A stretch of DNA of 64,000 nucleotides from JAUILH01 sp964230215 (lineage in GTDB: Bacteria; Bacteroidota; Bacteroidia; Flavobacteriales_D; JAUILH01), in contig CAXRGQ010000007.1 in the NCBI GenBank assembly GCA_964230215.1, positions 1-64,000 on the forward strand, in the 5' to 3' direction. This document shows, piece by piece, positions 7,706 to 15,665 of the stretch. The notes beneath the pieces are model-generated. The model saw only the letters and a program-made list of their open reading frames with translations, searched no databases and was not told the DNA's origin. The stretch's first letter is position 1, and every line of letters begins with the position of its first letter. The translations under genes were made by a program, and so were the position numbers.

Positions 7706-8308
7706 ATGCCAGTAGCAGAAACATTTTCAACAGGTTCATCGGAAGTCATAATTTGGCACATAAATGAATCCTTGAATCATCTTAAAACACTAGCAGAAGA
7801 CGAGGGGATTGATACAGGTGAAATCGAAGATTATCTATCCGAATTGCGTCAAAAACAATGGTTGGCCGTCAGATTATGTTGCAATCAAATTGCTCCTAAA
7901 CAAAAAATCCAATACGAGAAAAATGGACGACCGTATTTAGAATACGCCAAATTGAGTATATCACATTCAAGCGAATTCGTGGCAGTATCCGTAAATAATG
8001 ATTCCGACACCGGGATAGATTTACAAATTATCGATGAGAAAATTCTTCGCGTATATAACAAGTTTGTACGAGAAGATGAAGACCAGTGGGCGATGAGAAA
8101 TCTTAAAGAAGCCACAATAATATGGAGCATTAAGGAGGCTATGTACAAACTCTATGGTGATTGTTCGCCATACTTTAAGCAAGACTATCAGGTTCAAAAA
8201 ACTAATGATAAGTACTCGTGTATAATGAAGTATAAGCAGAATGAAGTTATGAAAGATTTGAATGTTTTTTCAAACTCACGCTACATCACCGCAATTGTAA
8301 ATGATTGA
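7706..8308 (+). CDS. 4'-phosphopantetheinyl transferase superfamily protein
   Basis: Predicted to move the phosphopantetheine arm of CoA onto the serine of a carrier protein. 200 residues, in the size range of the Sfp-like two-lobed type. The Mg-binding motif appears as TGIDLQ (residues 102-107; the usual third acidic residue is Gln here) and the second motif as WSIKEAMYKL (140-149) with the conserved Trp, Lys and Glu. An N-terminal lobe with RPYLEY and LSISHSSEFVAV completes the family pattern. It is followed after 12 bases by GGGP synthase and is probably co-transcribed with it. Which carrier protein it serves cannot be told. Confidence 0.85.
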   Translation: MPVAETFSTGSSEVIIWHINESLNHLKTLAEDEGIDTGEIEDYLSELRQKQWLAVRLCCNQIAPKQKIQYEKNGRPYLEYAKLSISHSSEFVAVSVNNDSDTGIDLQIIDEKILRVYNKFVREDEDQWAMRNLKEATIIWSIKEAMYKLYGDCSPYFKQDYQVQKTNDKYSCIMKYKQNEVMKDLNVFSNSRYITAIVND

Positions 8309-8316
8309 TATCTTTG
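8309..8316 (+). promoter_or_regulatory. Possible -7 element (TATCTTTG) directly before the GGGP synthase start
   Basis: Exact TAnnTTTG match ending four bases before the GTG at 8321. If used, transcription would begin about at the start codon. It sits just past the stop of the upstream gene, and no -33 element is obvious. Confidence 0.35.
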
Positions 8317-8320
8317 AAAA

Positions 8321-9001
8321 GTGGTAAAAGAAGGGATACTTAAATCGGTTAAAAAGGGCAATAAACTACATGCTATTCTGATTGACCCTGACAAGTTTGA
8401 CGAAAGAAGCTATAAGCTTGATTCACTGAACAAGGCAGACTTAGTTTTTGTTGGTGGAAGTACAGTTAACAATGGAGATACCGAGAAGTGTTGTAATAGC
8501 TTAAAAGAACACACAAATACACCACTAATAATATTCCCAGGAGATGCCTCTCAAATCACAGTCAAAGCGGATGCTATGCTATTTACATCTCTTCTATCTG
8601 GCCGTAATTCTGAGTATTTAATTGAGCAGCAAATTGAGGGCGCGAAGAAAATTATAGAGTTTGACTTGGAAACCATTTCGTGTTCCTATATCGTGATTAG
8701 CACTGGAAAGGAAACAAGTGTGGAGAGGGTAAGTCGGACAAATGGGATTTCTGTAAACGACATTAATCAAATTATTTACACGGCTAAAGCTGGCGAATTA
8801 ATGGGTATGTCTTCATGTTATCTTGAAGCTGGTTCCGGAGCTGACCACCCAATTCCCGCTGAAGTGATTGAACAAGTTAAAAAACATGTAAAAAGTATCC
8901 TAATTGTAGGGGGTGGAATTAGGTCTGAAGATCAAAAGCAAAAAGCATGGGATGCTGGTGCAGATATCGTTGTTATGGGAACGGTTTATGAAGAAATGTA
9001 A
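8321..9001 (+). CDS. Geranylgeranylglyceryl/heptaprenylglyceryl phosphate synthase
   Basis: Joins a long isoprenyl diphosphate to glycerol-1-phosphate, forming an ether-linked prenylglyceryl phosphate. The 226-residue TIM-barrel protein shows the family pattern: LIDPDKF (about 20-26), FVGGST (44-49), the central YLEAGSGADHPIP (about 167-179) and the phosphate-binding VGGGIRS (about 197-203) and MGTVYEE near the end. The start is GTG at 8321, because a TGA at 8315-8317 closes the frame upstream. Many Bacteroidota carry this enzyme although they lack archaeal membranes; its product there is poorly understood. It follows the phosphopantetheinyl transferase gene by 12 bases. Confidence 0.9.
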   Translation: MVKEGILKSVKKGNKLHAILIDPDKFDERSYKLDSLNKADLVFVGGSTVNNGDTEKCCNSLKEHTNTPLIIFPGDASQITVKADAMLFTSLLSGRNSEYLIEQQIEGAKKIIEFDLETISCSYIVISTGKETSVERVSRTNGISVNDINQIIYTAKAGELMGMSSCYLEAGSGADHPIPAEVIEQVKKHVKSILIVGGGIRSEDQKQKAWDAGADIVVMGTVYEEM

Positions 9002-9044
9002 CTAAAGCAACATAAGCTTACATTTTTTCGTCTACATTTATAGT

Positions 9045-9446
9045 GTGAGATACCTCTTATCAATATTGTTAATGAGTGCGATTATCGCTCCAGGCCTGAT
9101 TAAAACAGGGTTGTGGACGTGGTATGAAACACATAAAACGGAAATCACACAGGAGTTTTGCATCAACAAAGACAAGCCAGAGATGGAGTGTCATGGAAAG
9201 TGTCATTTAGAGAAGGAACTAGAAATGTATTCCACCAACGTTGAGATTAAAACAAAACAAAGCGAGCGACCAGCTCCACAATTTGATTTTGAAGACATTA
9301 CATTGTTTCAAAATTCACTAACAAGTCAGTTATCGAATGCACCTTGCACCATGCCTTACACGTATTGTTTTGGGCATAATGAGCGTACTCAAAGGACATG
9401 TACTTCAATTGATATCCCGCCTCCAGAGATTAAACTTGCAGCTTAG
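9045..9446 (+). CDS. Small membrane-anchored Cys/His-rich protein of the MbnP/MbnH operon
   Basis: 133 residues from a GTG start; an N-terminal hydrophobic segment (about 3-19) acts as signal or anchor. The mature part begins with a metal-site-like cluster: FCINKDKPEMECHGKCHLEKE, with Cys39, Cys49, His50, Cys53 and His54. Two more Cys follow in PYTYCFGH and CTSIDIPPPE. I recall this Cys pattern from small Bacteroidota proteins near copper genes but cannot name a family. It is the first gene of an apparent five-gene operon whose last members resemble the copper proteins MbnP and MbnH, so copper binding or delivery is a reasonable guess. A TACATTTA element ends four bases before the start codon. 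Confidence 0.65.
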   Translation: MRYLLSILLMSAIIAPGLIKTGLWTWYETHKTEITQEFCINKDKPEMECHGKCHLEKELEMYSTNVEIKTKQSERPAPQFDFEDITLFQNSLTSQLSNAPCTMPYTYCFGHNERTQRTCTSIDIPPPEIKLAA

Positions 9447-9475
9447 CAATCAAAGTTTAATCACAAATAATTCAA

Positions 9476-10399
9476 ATGTATTTCAAAGCAATTTTGCTGT
9501 TTGCGCTCATACTTCTGAGCAGCAAAGAAGCAGTGCCTTGTGATGTTTGTGGAACAACAGGAGCTTCTAATCAATTCGGAATTCTCTCAGGTTCAAACAA
9601 ACATTTTATAGGGCTACAATATAGAAACAGGTGGTATAATAGCATCCACCCAGGTTTATTCTCTAACGAGAAAAACTTAAGCTACACTAGTTATGTCAAT
9701 GAAATTGGTATCACTGGGAGATGGGTTGCCGCCAAGAGGGTGCATATTTATGCTAGCACATCTTACATGATGAGCAGAGATGAGTTTATGTCCATTGAGG
9801 GTATGAGCGACTTGACAACGCGTGTTAACTATGCAGTTATCCAGAAAAGCGACACAACTGAATCAAATATTGTAAAGCAATCTCTTTGGTTAAATGCAGG
9901 GATTGATTTGCCAACAGGTAGACTTATACAGAATGAGGAATCCTCAAACTTGTATAGCACATTATCGCCTGGAAGCGGTAGCTTAGATTATTTGATTGGA
10001 CTGCAATATCATTTGAAAGCAGGTGATAAAAGCTTAAGTGCCGAATCAGTGTTTCAAGTTAATGGTGCGAACTATTATAGGTATCAGTTTGGCAATAGTC
10101 TTAGCACCAATATTTCAGCTTTTAAAGGCTTTGAGTTAGGTGATATTGACAAAGCCCTTATTCCACAATTAGGAGTAAGTCACCTTTATGCACAGCAAGA
10201 TATTTTGAATGCAAGCAAGGGAGAAATGAATCCCTATTCGGGAGGCAATATTCTCTCATTACGATTCCGCGTAGATCTTATGATTAATTCCTTTTGCCTA
10301 TACGGTGGTCTCCAGCTACCCGTTTGGCAGGACTACGCACAAGGATTATTAACTAAAAAACATGAAATAACAGCTGGAATAAATTGGTTAATCAACTAA
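9476..10399 (+). CDS. Outer-membrane beta-barrel protein of the MbnP/MbnH operon
   Basis: 307 residues with a signal peptide ending near residue 20 and then a CDVCG motif (Cys22, Cys25) right at the mature N-terminus. The rest alternates polar and aromatic residues in strands (for example FIGLQYRNRWYNS, LWLNAGIDLPTGR, LSLRFRVDLMI, SFCLYGGLQLPVW) and ends in a strand with a terminal Asn, as expected for an outer-membrane barrel. Such CDVCG barrels commonly accompany metal-acquisition genes in Bacteroidota; this is from memory, not a search. It could carry copper complexes across the outer membrane or bind them. Its stop overlaps the next start by one base (TAATG), showing operon coupling. Confidence 0.7.
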   Translation: MYFKAILLFALILLSSKEAVPCDVCGTTGASNQFGILSGSNKHFIGLQYRNRWYNSIHPGLFSNEKNLSYTSYVNEIGITGRWVAAKRVHIYASTSYMMSRDEFMSIEGMSDLTTRVNYAVIQKSDTTESNIVKQSLWLNAGIDLPTGRLIQNEESSNLYSTLSPGSGSLDYLIGLQYHLKAGDKSLSAESVFQVNGANYYRYQFGNSLSTNISAFKGFELGDIDKALIPQLGVSHLYAQQDILNASKGEMNPYSGGNILSLRFRVDLMINSFCLYGGLQLPVWQDYAQGLLTKKHEITAGINWLIN

Positions 10400-10854
10400 T
10401 GAAAACAATTGGATTATTCGTATCATCTATTCTTATGCTTAGCACAATTGGATGTGTAAGGAAAGGATGTATGGACCCAAGCGCGGTTAATTTTAATTCG
10501 GATGCCAACAGAGAAGATGGATCATGCACGTATAACACAGACTATACAATAAAAATAGACGATCCTATTCCAAATGGAATCTATCAAATTGGAGACACTG
10601 TTTACCTTAACATTGAAATATCAACGAGCTTTCCTACGCATGGTTTTGAAGCACTTATGATTAATAAAACACTTCAAGACACGGTGCTAGTGCTAAACGA
10701 TCATGCGCATGATTTAGACCATTCGCTGCACGGGTTTTGGTTTAACAATGTAAGCGTTGATAGTCAAATGGAGGTACAAATTAAACTATTTCAAAATCAT
10801 TTTGGGACAGGGATAATTGAGGAAAAAGCTCATTTTACTTGTCTATCAAATTAA
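10399..10854 (+). CDS. Small lipoprotein with GC..DGSC motif
   Basis: 151 residues from the ATG at 10399, which overlaps the upstream stop by one base. The signal peptide has lipobox STIGC. Directly after it comes GCMDPSAVNFNSDA followed by DGSCTY, a short Asp- and Cys-rich module seen in many marine Bacteroidota surface proteins, and the same module appears in the next gene. The remainder is a small beta-rich domain with a His-containing segment (LNDHAHDLDHSLHGFWFNN), which could bind a metal. Function is unknown; context places it in the probable copper operon. Confidence 0.65.
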   Translation: MKTIGLFVSSILMLSTIGCVRKGCMDPSAVNFNSDANREDGSCTYNTDYTIKIDDPIPNGIYQIGDTVYLNIEISTSFPTHGFEALMINKTLQDTVLVLNDHAHDLDHSLHGFWFNNVSVDSQMEVQIKLFQNHFGTGIIEEKAHFTCLSN

Positions 10855-10865
10855 ACACTAAAACA

Positions 10866-11672
10866 ATGAAAAAGAATGTATTCTTAGCAATATTGCTTAT
10901 TGGAGGAGTGTCAATCACTTCATGTAAAAGAGAGGGTTGTACTGACTCCACTGCGAATAACTATGACGAGTCAGCCAAAAAAGATGACGGGTCATGTACA
11001 TATGACAATATTGCACCATCAACGGCTTCACTTGAGCTGCATGTGCATCACTACGTAGGAACTGAGGCTTTCTCGTATGATTCGGTTTACACGGATGCTG
11101 CAGGTAACGATTACCAGTTCACTCTGGCGCGTGTGTACTTATCGAATCCAAGATTTACAGATATGTCTGGAACTACTGTTCAAACGCCAGCAAGCTATGC
11201 AATGGTTGAACCAGGCACCATGCACTATGATTTCGGCACACTAGACCCAGGTCACTTACACAATATGTATTTACAAATTGGTGTAGATAGCACAACCAAC
11301 CATGAAGACCCTGCAATGTATAGCGCGGGACACCCATTAGCCTTTGCTACACCTTCTAACCACTGGGGATGGAGTTCTGGTTATAGGTTTATCTCTTTGG
11401 AAGGAAACGTTGATACGGACAATGACGGAACCATGGATACCACATTCATCATGCACATTGGAACAGATGCACTTTTTAGAGAGCACAATGCCATCATGAC
11501 AATGTTAGACGTTGAAGCTGGTGATCAAGAAACAATTCATTTAGCCATTAATTGGGGTCAATTCTTGGCAGGCATTGATCTTGAGACAGATAATTTAACT
11601 CATACGATGAACAACATGCCATTGGCTACTACCGTGGCAAATAATTCGGTTTCAGCAATTAGCCTTGACTAG
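10866..11672 (+). CDS. MbnP family copper-binding-type lipoprotein
   Basis: 268 residues from ATG 10866, with lipobox SITSC (Cys20) and a GC..DGSC module (25-47). The main domain starts LELHVHHYVG (about 56-65) and contains SNHWGWSSGYRFISLEG (164-180). This combination is characteristic of MbnP, in which a tryptophan of the HWGW region is oxidised to kynurenine by the partner MbnH and then binds copper. Further His and Met residues (THTMNNMP and HNAIMTM) fit a metal site. The partner-type gene follows with an eight-base overlap. No methanobactin precursor or biosynthesis gene is visible nearby. Family assignment is from motif memory. Confidence 0.82.
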   Translation: MKKNVFLAILLIGGVSITSCKREGCTDSTANNYDESAKKDDGSCTYDNIAPSTASLELHVHHYVGTEAFSYDSVYTDAAGNDYQFTLARVYLSNPRFTDMSGTTVQTPASYAMVEPGTMHYDFGTLDPGHLHNMYLQIGVDSTTNHEDPAMYSAGHPLAFATPSNHWGWSSGYRFISLEGNVDTDNDGTMDTTFIMHIGTDALFREHNAIMTMLDVEAGDQETIHLAINWGQFLAGIDLETDNLTHTMNNMPLATTVANNSVSAISLD

Positions 11673-12681
11673 TATAAATGCATATTTAAAGAGCAGTGTG
11701 ATACTTGTTATCACCTGCTCTTTTTTTTTGGCTGGATGTGCTTCTGATACCGATGACGCCATAAAGCCATCCAAAGAGGAAGGAAGTATTTCTCAAGACT
11801 CGATACGTCAAGATGAGAACGACTACCATCCTGACAAAGCGGAATTAGGCAAACTTCTTTTTAATGATGTTCGACTTTCTGCAGATAACTCCATTTCATG
11901 TGCGTCATGCCATAATTTAAACTATGCGTTTAGCGACACAACTGCAAGCAGCATAGGCATAAGAGGACAAAAAAGTCTCAGAAACAGCCCTCCCTTGTTC
12001 AATCTTAGTGACCATGATTTCTTTTTTTGGGATGGCGGAGCCCCCACTTTAGAGTTGCAAATAAGTTCACCTATCGAGTCAGAAGAAGAAATGGATATGA
12101 ATTTAGTTGAGCTTTGTGCTAAACTGAATAAGATAGAGGCATACCATCAAAAGTCTCAGGAGGCTTTCGGAACAGAGATAACACCTTATGTGATCACTCG
12201 ATCAATTGCCAATTACTTAAGGACTTTAGTAAGCAGAAATAGTCCATACGATCGCTATTTAGCAGGCGATGAGTCCGCGCTTGACGAAGAGAGCAAAATG
12301 GGCTTAGAACTATTTAACGGGAAGGCAAGGTGCTACATTTGTCATAGCGGCCCGAATTTAATGGACAATAAGTATCATAACTTAGGATTGCCCATGCAGA
12401 ACCTTGATTCGGGAAGAGCACGCATAACCATGCAATCAGATGATTTTGGGAAATTTAAAACCCCTACACTACGCAACTTAACATTAACCGCCCCCTATAT
12501 GCACGATGGAAGGTTTAATACCTTAGAGGAAGTACTAGACCATATTTCGAGTGGAGGAGAAAACGTGCGCAATAAAGACACCCTGTTAATTGCCACAGAC
12601 TTAACTTCAATCGAAAAAAAAGCTATCATTCACTTTCTAAAATTCTCACTACTAGACTCCTCATTTATTAACAATCAATAA
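11665..12681 (+). CDS. MbnH/MauG-like di-heme cytochrome c peroxidase family lipoprotein
   Basis: 338 residues starting at a TTG (11665) that overlaps the end of the MbnP-like gene; no ATG is available in this frame near there. Lipobox FLAGC (Cys25) anchors it to a membrane. Two heme c sites are visible: CASCH at 79-83 and CYICH at 223-227. Family landmarks FNDVRLS, NSPPLFN, FWDGGA and TLTAPYMHDG are present. Enzymes of this kind use peroxide and a high-valent di-heme to oxidise residues in a partner protein. The tight coupling to the MbnP-like gene suggests it acts on that protein rather than as a simple peroxidase. Confidence 0.85.
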   Translation: MTSINAYLKSSVILVITCSFFLAGCASDTDDAIKPSKEEGSISQDSIRQDENDYHPDKAELGKLLFNDVRLSADNSISCASCHNLNYAFSDTTASSIGIRGQKSLRNSPPLFNLSDHDFFFWDGGAPTLELQISSPIESEEEMDMNLVELCAKLNKIEAYHQKSQEAFGTEITPYVITRSIANYLRTLVSRNSPYDRYLAGDESALDEESKMGLELFNGKARCYICHSGPNLMDNKYHNLGLPMQNLDSGRARITMQSDDFGKFKTPTLRNLTLTAPYMHDGRFNTLEEVLDHISSGGENVRNKDTLLIATDLTSIEKKAIIHFLKFSLLDSSFINNQ

Positions 12682-12731
12682 AATTTAAAAAGATTTTATT
12701 AGATTGCTAAAAATATATAAAACCAAAAACT

Positions 12732-13088
12732 ATGTTAATGATCGTAATTTATGTGGTAGTCATGATAGTCGTGATTGCCGGAATGTGGAAAGCATTTGAA
12801 AAAGCAGGACAACCAGGATGGGCATGTTTAGTACCCATTTATAACATTTATATTCTAACTCAAATGGCAGGTAAGCCAGCGTGGTGGATTGTATTATTCC
12901 TTATTCCTATCGTTAACTTATTTGCGGCAATTGTCATGATGATTGAAATTGCTAAGAACTTTGGGAAAGACTCTGGATTTGGTATAGCGCTTGCACTTTT
13001 TGGATTTGTTTGCTGGCCAATACTAGGCTTTGGAGATGCAAAGTGGCAAGGAGTAACTAATGAAGATTCAACAGTAATAGATTCTTAA
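12732..13088 (+). CDS. Small DUF5684-like integral membrane protein
   Basis: 118 residues with four hydrophobic stretches. The motif WKAFEKAGQPGWACLVPIYN (about 19-38) is typical of a family of small membrane proteins annotated as DUF5684, in which a short amphipathic loop with GxPGW precedes the second membrane segment. A second motif AGKPAWW follows, and the tail is acidic. Function is unknown in the family. It is 50 bases after the MbnH-like gene and could be a further member of that operon, but nothing in it suggests metal binding. A terminator follows. Confidence 0.75.
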   Translation: MLMIVIYVVVMIVVIAGMWKAFEKAGQPGWACLVPIYNIYILTQMAGKPAWWIVLFLIPIVNLFAAIVMMIEIAKNFGKDSGFGIALALFGFVCWPILGFGDAKWQGVTNEDSTVIDS

Positions 13089-13111
13089 ATCAAACGAATA
13101 AATAGATGGAA

Positions 13112-13138
13112 ACGCCAGACAGTGTCTGGCGTTTTTTT
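13112..13138 (+). terminator. Intrinsic terminator after the DUF5684-like gene
   Basis: Nine-pair perfect stem ACGCCAGAC / GTCTGGCGT with a three-base loop, followed by seven Ts. The T-run reaches the stop codon of the convergent zupT gene. Confidence 0.9.
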
Positions 13139-13931
13139 ATGCCCATAAAATGGTAAGAGCCATAACCAACATTCCGCTTAAAATAGCGTAGGTTGTCATG
13201 TGGTGTTTACCCCATCTTTGGGTAGCTGGCAAAACCTGATCAAATGATATGAATACCATTATTCCAGCAATTACCGCTAACAGAATAGCAAATATGTTCT
13301 CATTGAACACATCTCTCAGTGCATAGTAACCCAAGAATGCGCCTAGTGGCTCCGCTAATCCAGCAATCAATGTCCAAGTAAAGGCTTTTTTCTTGCTTTT
13401 TGTAGCCTTTAGAACCGGAGCCGCAATCGCAATTCCCTCGGGAATATTATGTATTGCGATTGCCACAGCAACCGTTACACCGAGCTCAAAATCCTGCATT
13501 CCAGAAAACACCGTGGCAATACCTTCAGGAAAGTTGTGAATTGCTATAGCCAGTGTCGTTAAGACCCCTACCCTGTAAAGACTTGCTCTTTTAGCCGTTG
13601 GTTTGGGAATATCGTTATCCACCTCATGTGGATTCTCATAATGAGGAATCATTTTATCAATTAGGGCTGTGATTAATATGCCTACGAAAAATGCTATGAG
13701 CGTGTAAAGCGCGCCATTTTCTCCATGTAAGTGTGATAAGATTTCCCCTGCTTCACCTAGCAGTTCAACAAATGACAGGTAGATCATCACACCTGCAGTA
13801 AATCCCATCGATAATGTTACAAAATTTGTGTTGTATGCACGACCAGACCAGGCGACAATAAAATAGCCAATCAAGGTTGATAAGCCTGCTAATAAAGCAA
13901 TTCCGAATACTTGTAATTCCACTAATGACAT
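13137..13931 (-). CDS. zupT: ZIP family zinc/divalent metal transporter ZupT
   Basis: Inner-membrane uptake system for zinc and other divalent metals. 264 residues, about eight hydrophobic segments, with the two family motifs in the paired metal-binding helices: HNFPEG at 132-137 and HNIPEG at 161-166. FVELLGE near residue 54 is also conserved. A short acidic and His-containing loop lies at about 96-106. The start at 13931 gives MSLVELQVFGIALL, placing the first membrane segment as expected. It is convergent with the MbnP/MbnH region and shares its terminator zone. No metal-responsive operator was recognised. Confidence 0.92.
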   Translation of the reverse strand: MSLVELQVFGIALLAGLSTLIGYFIVAWSGRAYNTNFVTLSMGFTAGVMIYLSFVELLGEAGEILSHLHGENGALYTLIAFFVGILITALIDKMIPHYENPHEVDNDIPKPTAKRASLYRVGVLTTLAIAIHNFPEGIATVFSGMQDFELGVTVAVAIAIHNIPEGIAIAAPVLKATKSKKKAFTWTLIAGLAEPLGAFLGYYALRDVFNENIFAILLAVIAGIMVFISFDQVLPATQRWGKHHMTTYAILSGMLVMALTILWA

Positions 13932-13984
13932 GCGGCAAATCTATGCCGCCATCACCTATATGACAATCCCATTAAAATGGTATT

Positions 13985-14584
13985 TTAATACCCACAACCG
14001 CAGTCATTCGAAAAGCGAATTTTTGCATTAGGCAACATTTCATACACCTTTTTTTGAATGTCATCAGGAATTGAGATAACCCTCAAATCCATTTCCCTCA
14101 GATTTGTGAGCTGAGCCATTTCAGGTGGAAACACCATTAGATTATTACTAAATGCATCAATGTACTCCAACTTAGTCAGGTTACCTATGCAGGCCGGAAA
14201 GCCTCCAATGTTGTTTACGCTCATGCTAAGTTCTATTAGGTTTGTACAACGACAAATCTGGGCGGGAAGCACTTCAAAATCGTTCTTGCTGATATCAATT
14301 ATTTGTAGATGCGGCAACTTAGTCACACTTTCAGGTAGTTTATCTAGATTATTTTTGCTTAAGACTAACTTATTGAGATTAACTAGCTTTTCCAGGCCTT
14401 CTGGCACCTTATCTAGTTTTGATTTTTTCAGATTCAAAACATACACCTGACCTGGGTTTACCATAGCTTCCTCCATTGATTTATACACCCTACAGGTATC
14501 TATTTGGTCTTTGGATAATAATTGAGCACTCGCATAGGTGCTAATCCAACAAAACAACGCTATTAATAATCCTTTAAAGTACAT
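13985..14584 (-). CDS. Secreted leucine-rich repeat protein
   Basis: 199 residues with a signal peptide (MYFKGLLIALFCWIS, cleavage after ASA). Five to six leucine-rich repeats of about 23 residues follow, with cores such as LEKLVNLNKLVLSKNNLDKLP, and end with an Asn/Cys-rich tail (FSNDCGCGY). The repeats would form a small curved binding surface. The start codon lies inside the end of ribF (overlap 11 bases), so the two are probably co-transcribed, though no functional link is evident. Binding partner unknown. Confidence 0.85.
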   Translation of the reverse strand: MYFKGLLIALFCWISTYASAQLLSKDQIDTCRVYKSMEEAMVNPGQVYVLNLKKSKLDKVPEGLEKLVNLNKLVLSKNNLDKLPESVTKLPHLQIIDISKNDFEVLPAQICRCTNLIELSMSVNNIGGFPACIGNLTKLEYIDAFSNNLMVFPPEMAQLTNLREMDLRVISIPDDIQKKVYEMLPNAKIRFSNDCGCGY

Positions 14585-15497
14585 TCAGGCAAATGTTTTT
14601 ATCCTCTTGCAATTGTTGCGCCAAGCTTTCTGTCCCATCAAATTTTTGTTCATCCCTAATCCGCTTAACAAATTCTATTTCAATCAAATCGCCATATATT
14701 TCTTCAGAAAAATCAAAAATATTGACCTCCAAACTAAGTGTCTTCTCACCACTAATCGTTGGCCTTTCTCCAATATTCATCATACCCTGATATGAAGCGT
14801 TCATGTGTCTAACATTCACCGCATACACCCCATTTCCAGGAATGATTTTATTTTCATCCAAAACCTGAATATTGGCTGTAGGAAAACCTATTGTGCGTCC
14901 CAATCTATTTCCGTCAACGACCATTCCTTGTAAGCTAAACCTATAACCAAGGTAATTTGTTACAGTCTCCATATCTCCAGATTGAATTGCTCTTCTAATT
15001 TTTGTAGATGAAATATTCACATCATCTATGGTTTGAGCAGGAATTTCTTGAAGTTTGAACTCGTACAAAGGAGCTAACTCTTCAAGTTGTTCATAGCTCC
15101 CTTCTCTATTTCGTCCGAATTGATGGTCATAACCAATCACCAAATGCTTAACCCCAATTCCGTTTACCAGGATATTCCGAACGTATTCAACATAGTTCAA
15201 ACGTGAAAAATCAAAGCTAAATGGGTAGATAATGAGATGATCTAGACCAGCAGCCTCCAATCGTTCAATTTTTTCCTGCTGCGTACTAATTAGTTTTATG
15301 CTATCATTTGGAAACAATACCATTCTGGGGTGAGGATGAAAGGTAAGTAGCACAGACTCTCCTCCCACTTGTTTGGCCACATCATTAATTTGCTGAATGA
15401 TTTTTTGATGGCCTATATGGACTCCGTCAAATGTTCCTGTTGTTAATACTGGGTTATTAACATTTTGAAACGCTTCTAAATTTCTATATACTTTCAC
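14574..15497 (-). CDS. ribF: Bifunctional riboflavin kinase / FAD synthetase
   Basis: Converts riboflavin to FMN and then FAD. 307 residues from a GTG start, the usual length. The N-terminal nucleotidyl-transferase domain has GTFDGVHIGH (21-30), the HxGH-type adenylyl transfer motif, and LLTFHPHP (about 50-57). The C-terminal kinase domain has GRTIGFPTANI (about 199-209) and GVYAV for flavin and ATP binding. The gene is divergent from atpD. Confidence 0.97.
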   Translation of the reverse strand: MKVYRNLEAFQNVNNPVLTTGTFDGVHIGHQKIIQQINDVAKQVGGESVLLTFHPHPRMVLFPNDSIKLISTQQEKIERLEAAGLDHLIIYPFSFDFSRLNYVEYVRNILVNGIGVKHLVIGYDHQFGRNREGSYEQLEELAPLYEFKLQEIPAQTIDDVNISSTKIRRAIQSGDMETVTNYLGYRFSLQGMVVDGNRLGRTIGFPTANIQVLDENKIIPGNGVYAVNVRHMNASYQGMMNIGERPTISGEKTLSLEVNIFDFSEEIYGDLIEIEFVKRIRDEQKFDGTESLAQQLQEDKNICLNVL

Positions 15498-15598
15498 CTT
15501 AAAACTCTATCTCCCTTTTATAATAAGACTTTGGGAAATCAAAATTGCCTAAACTATTTCTGAATCCAAACAAAAATGAATAAAATTATCCACGAGCC

Positions 15599-15629
15599 TT
15601 TAGAATACGTGTAAATTTAAGTACTTTTG
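15599..15629 (+). promoter_or_regulatory. Putative promoter of atpDC
   Basis: TACTTTTG at 15622-15629 fits TAnnTTTG, with TTTA 19 bases upstream at 15599-15602 as an approximate -33 element. It lies 36 bases before the atpD ATG. Confidence 0.55.
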
Positions 15630-15665
15630 TCGGCGATTTTTAATTGTAAATACAAATAACACGAA

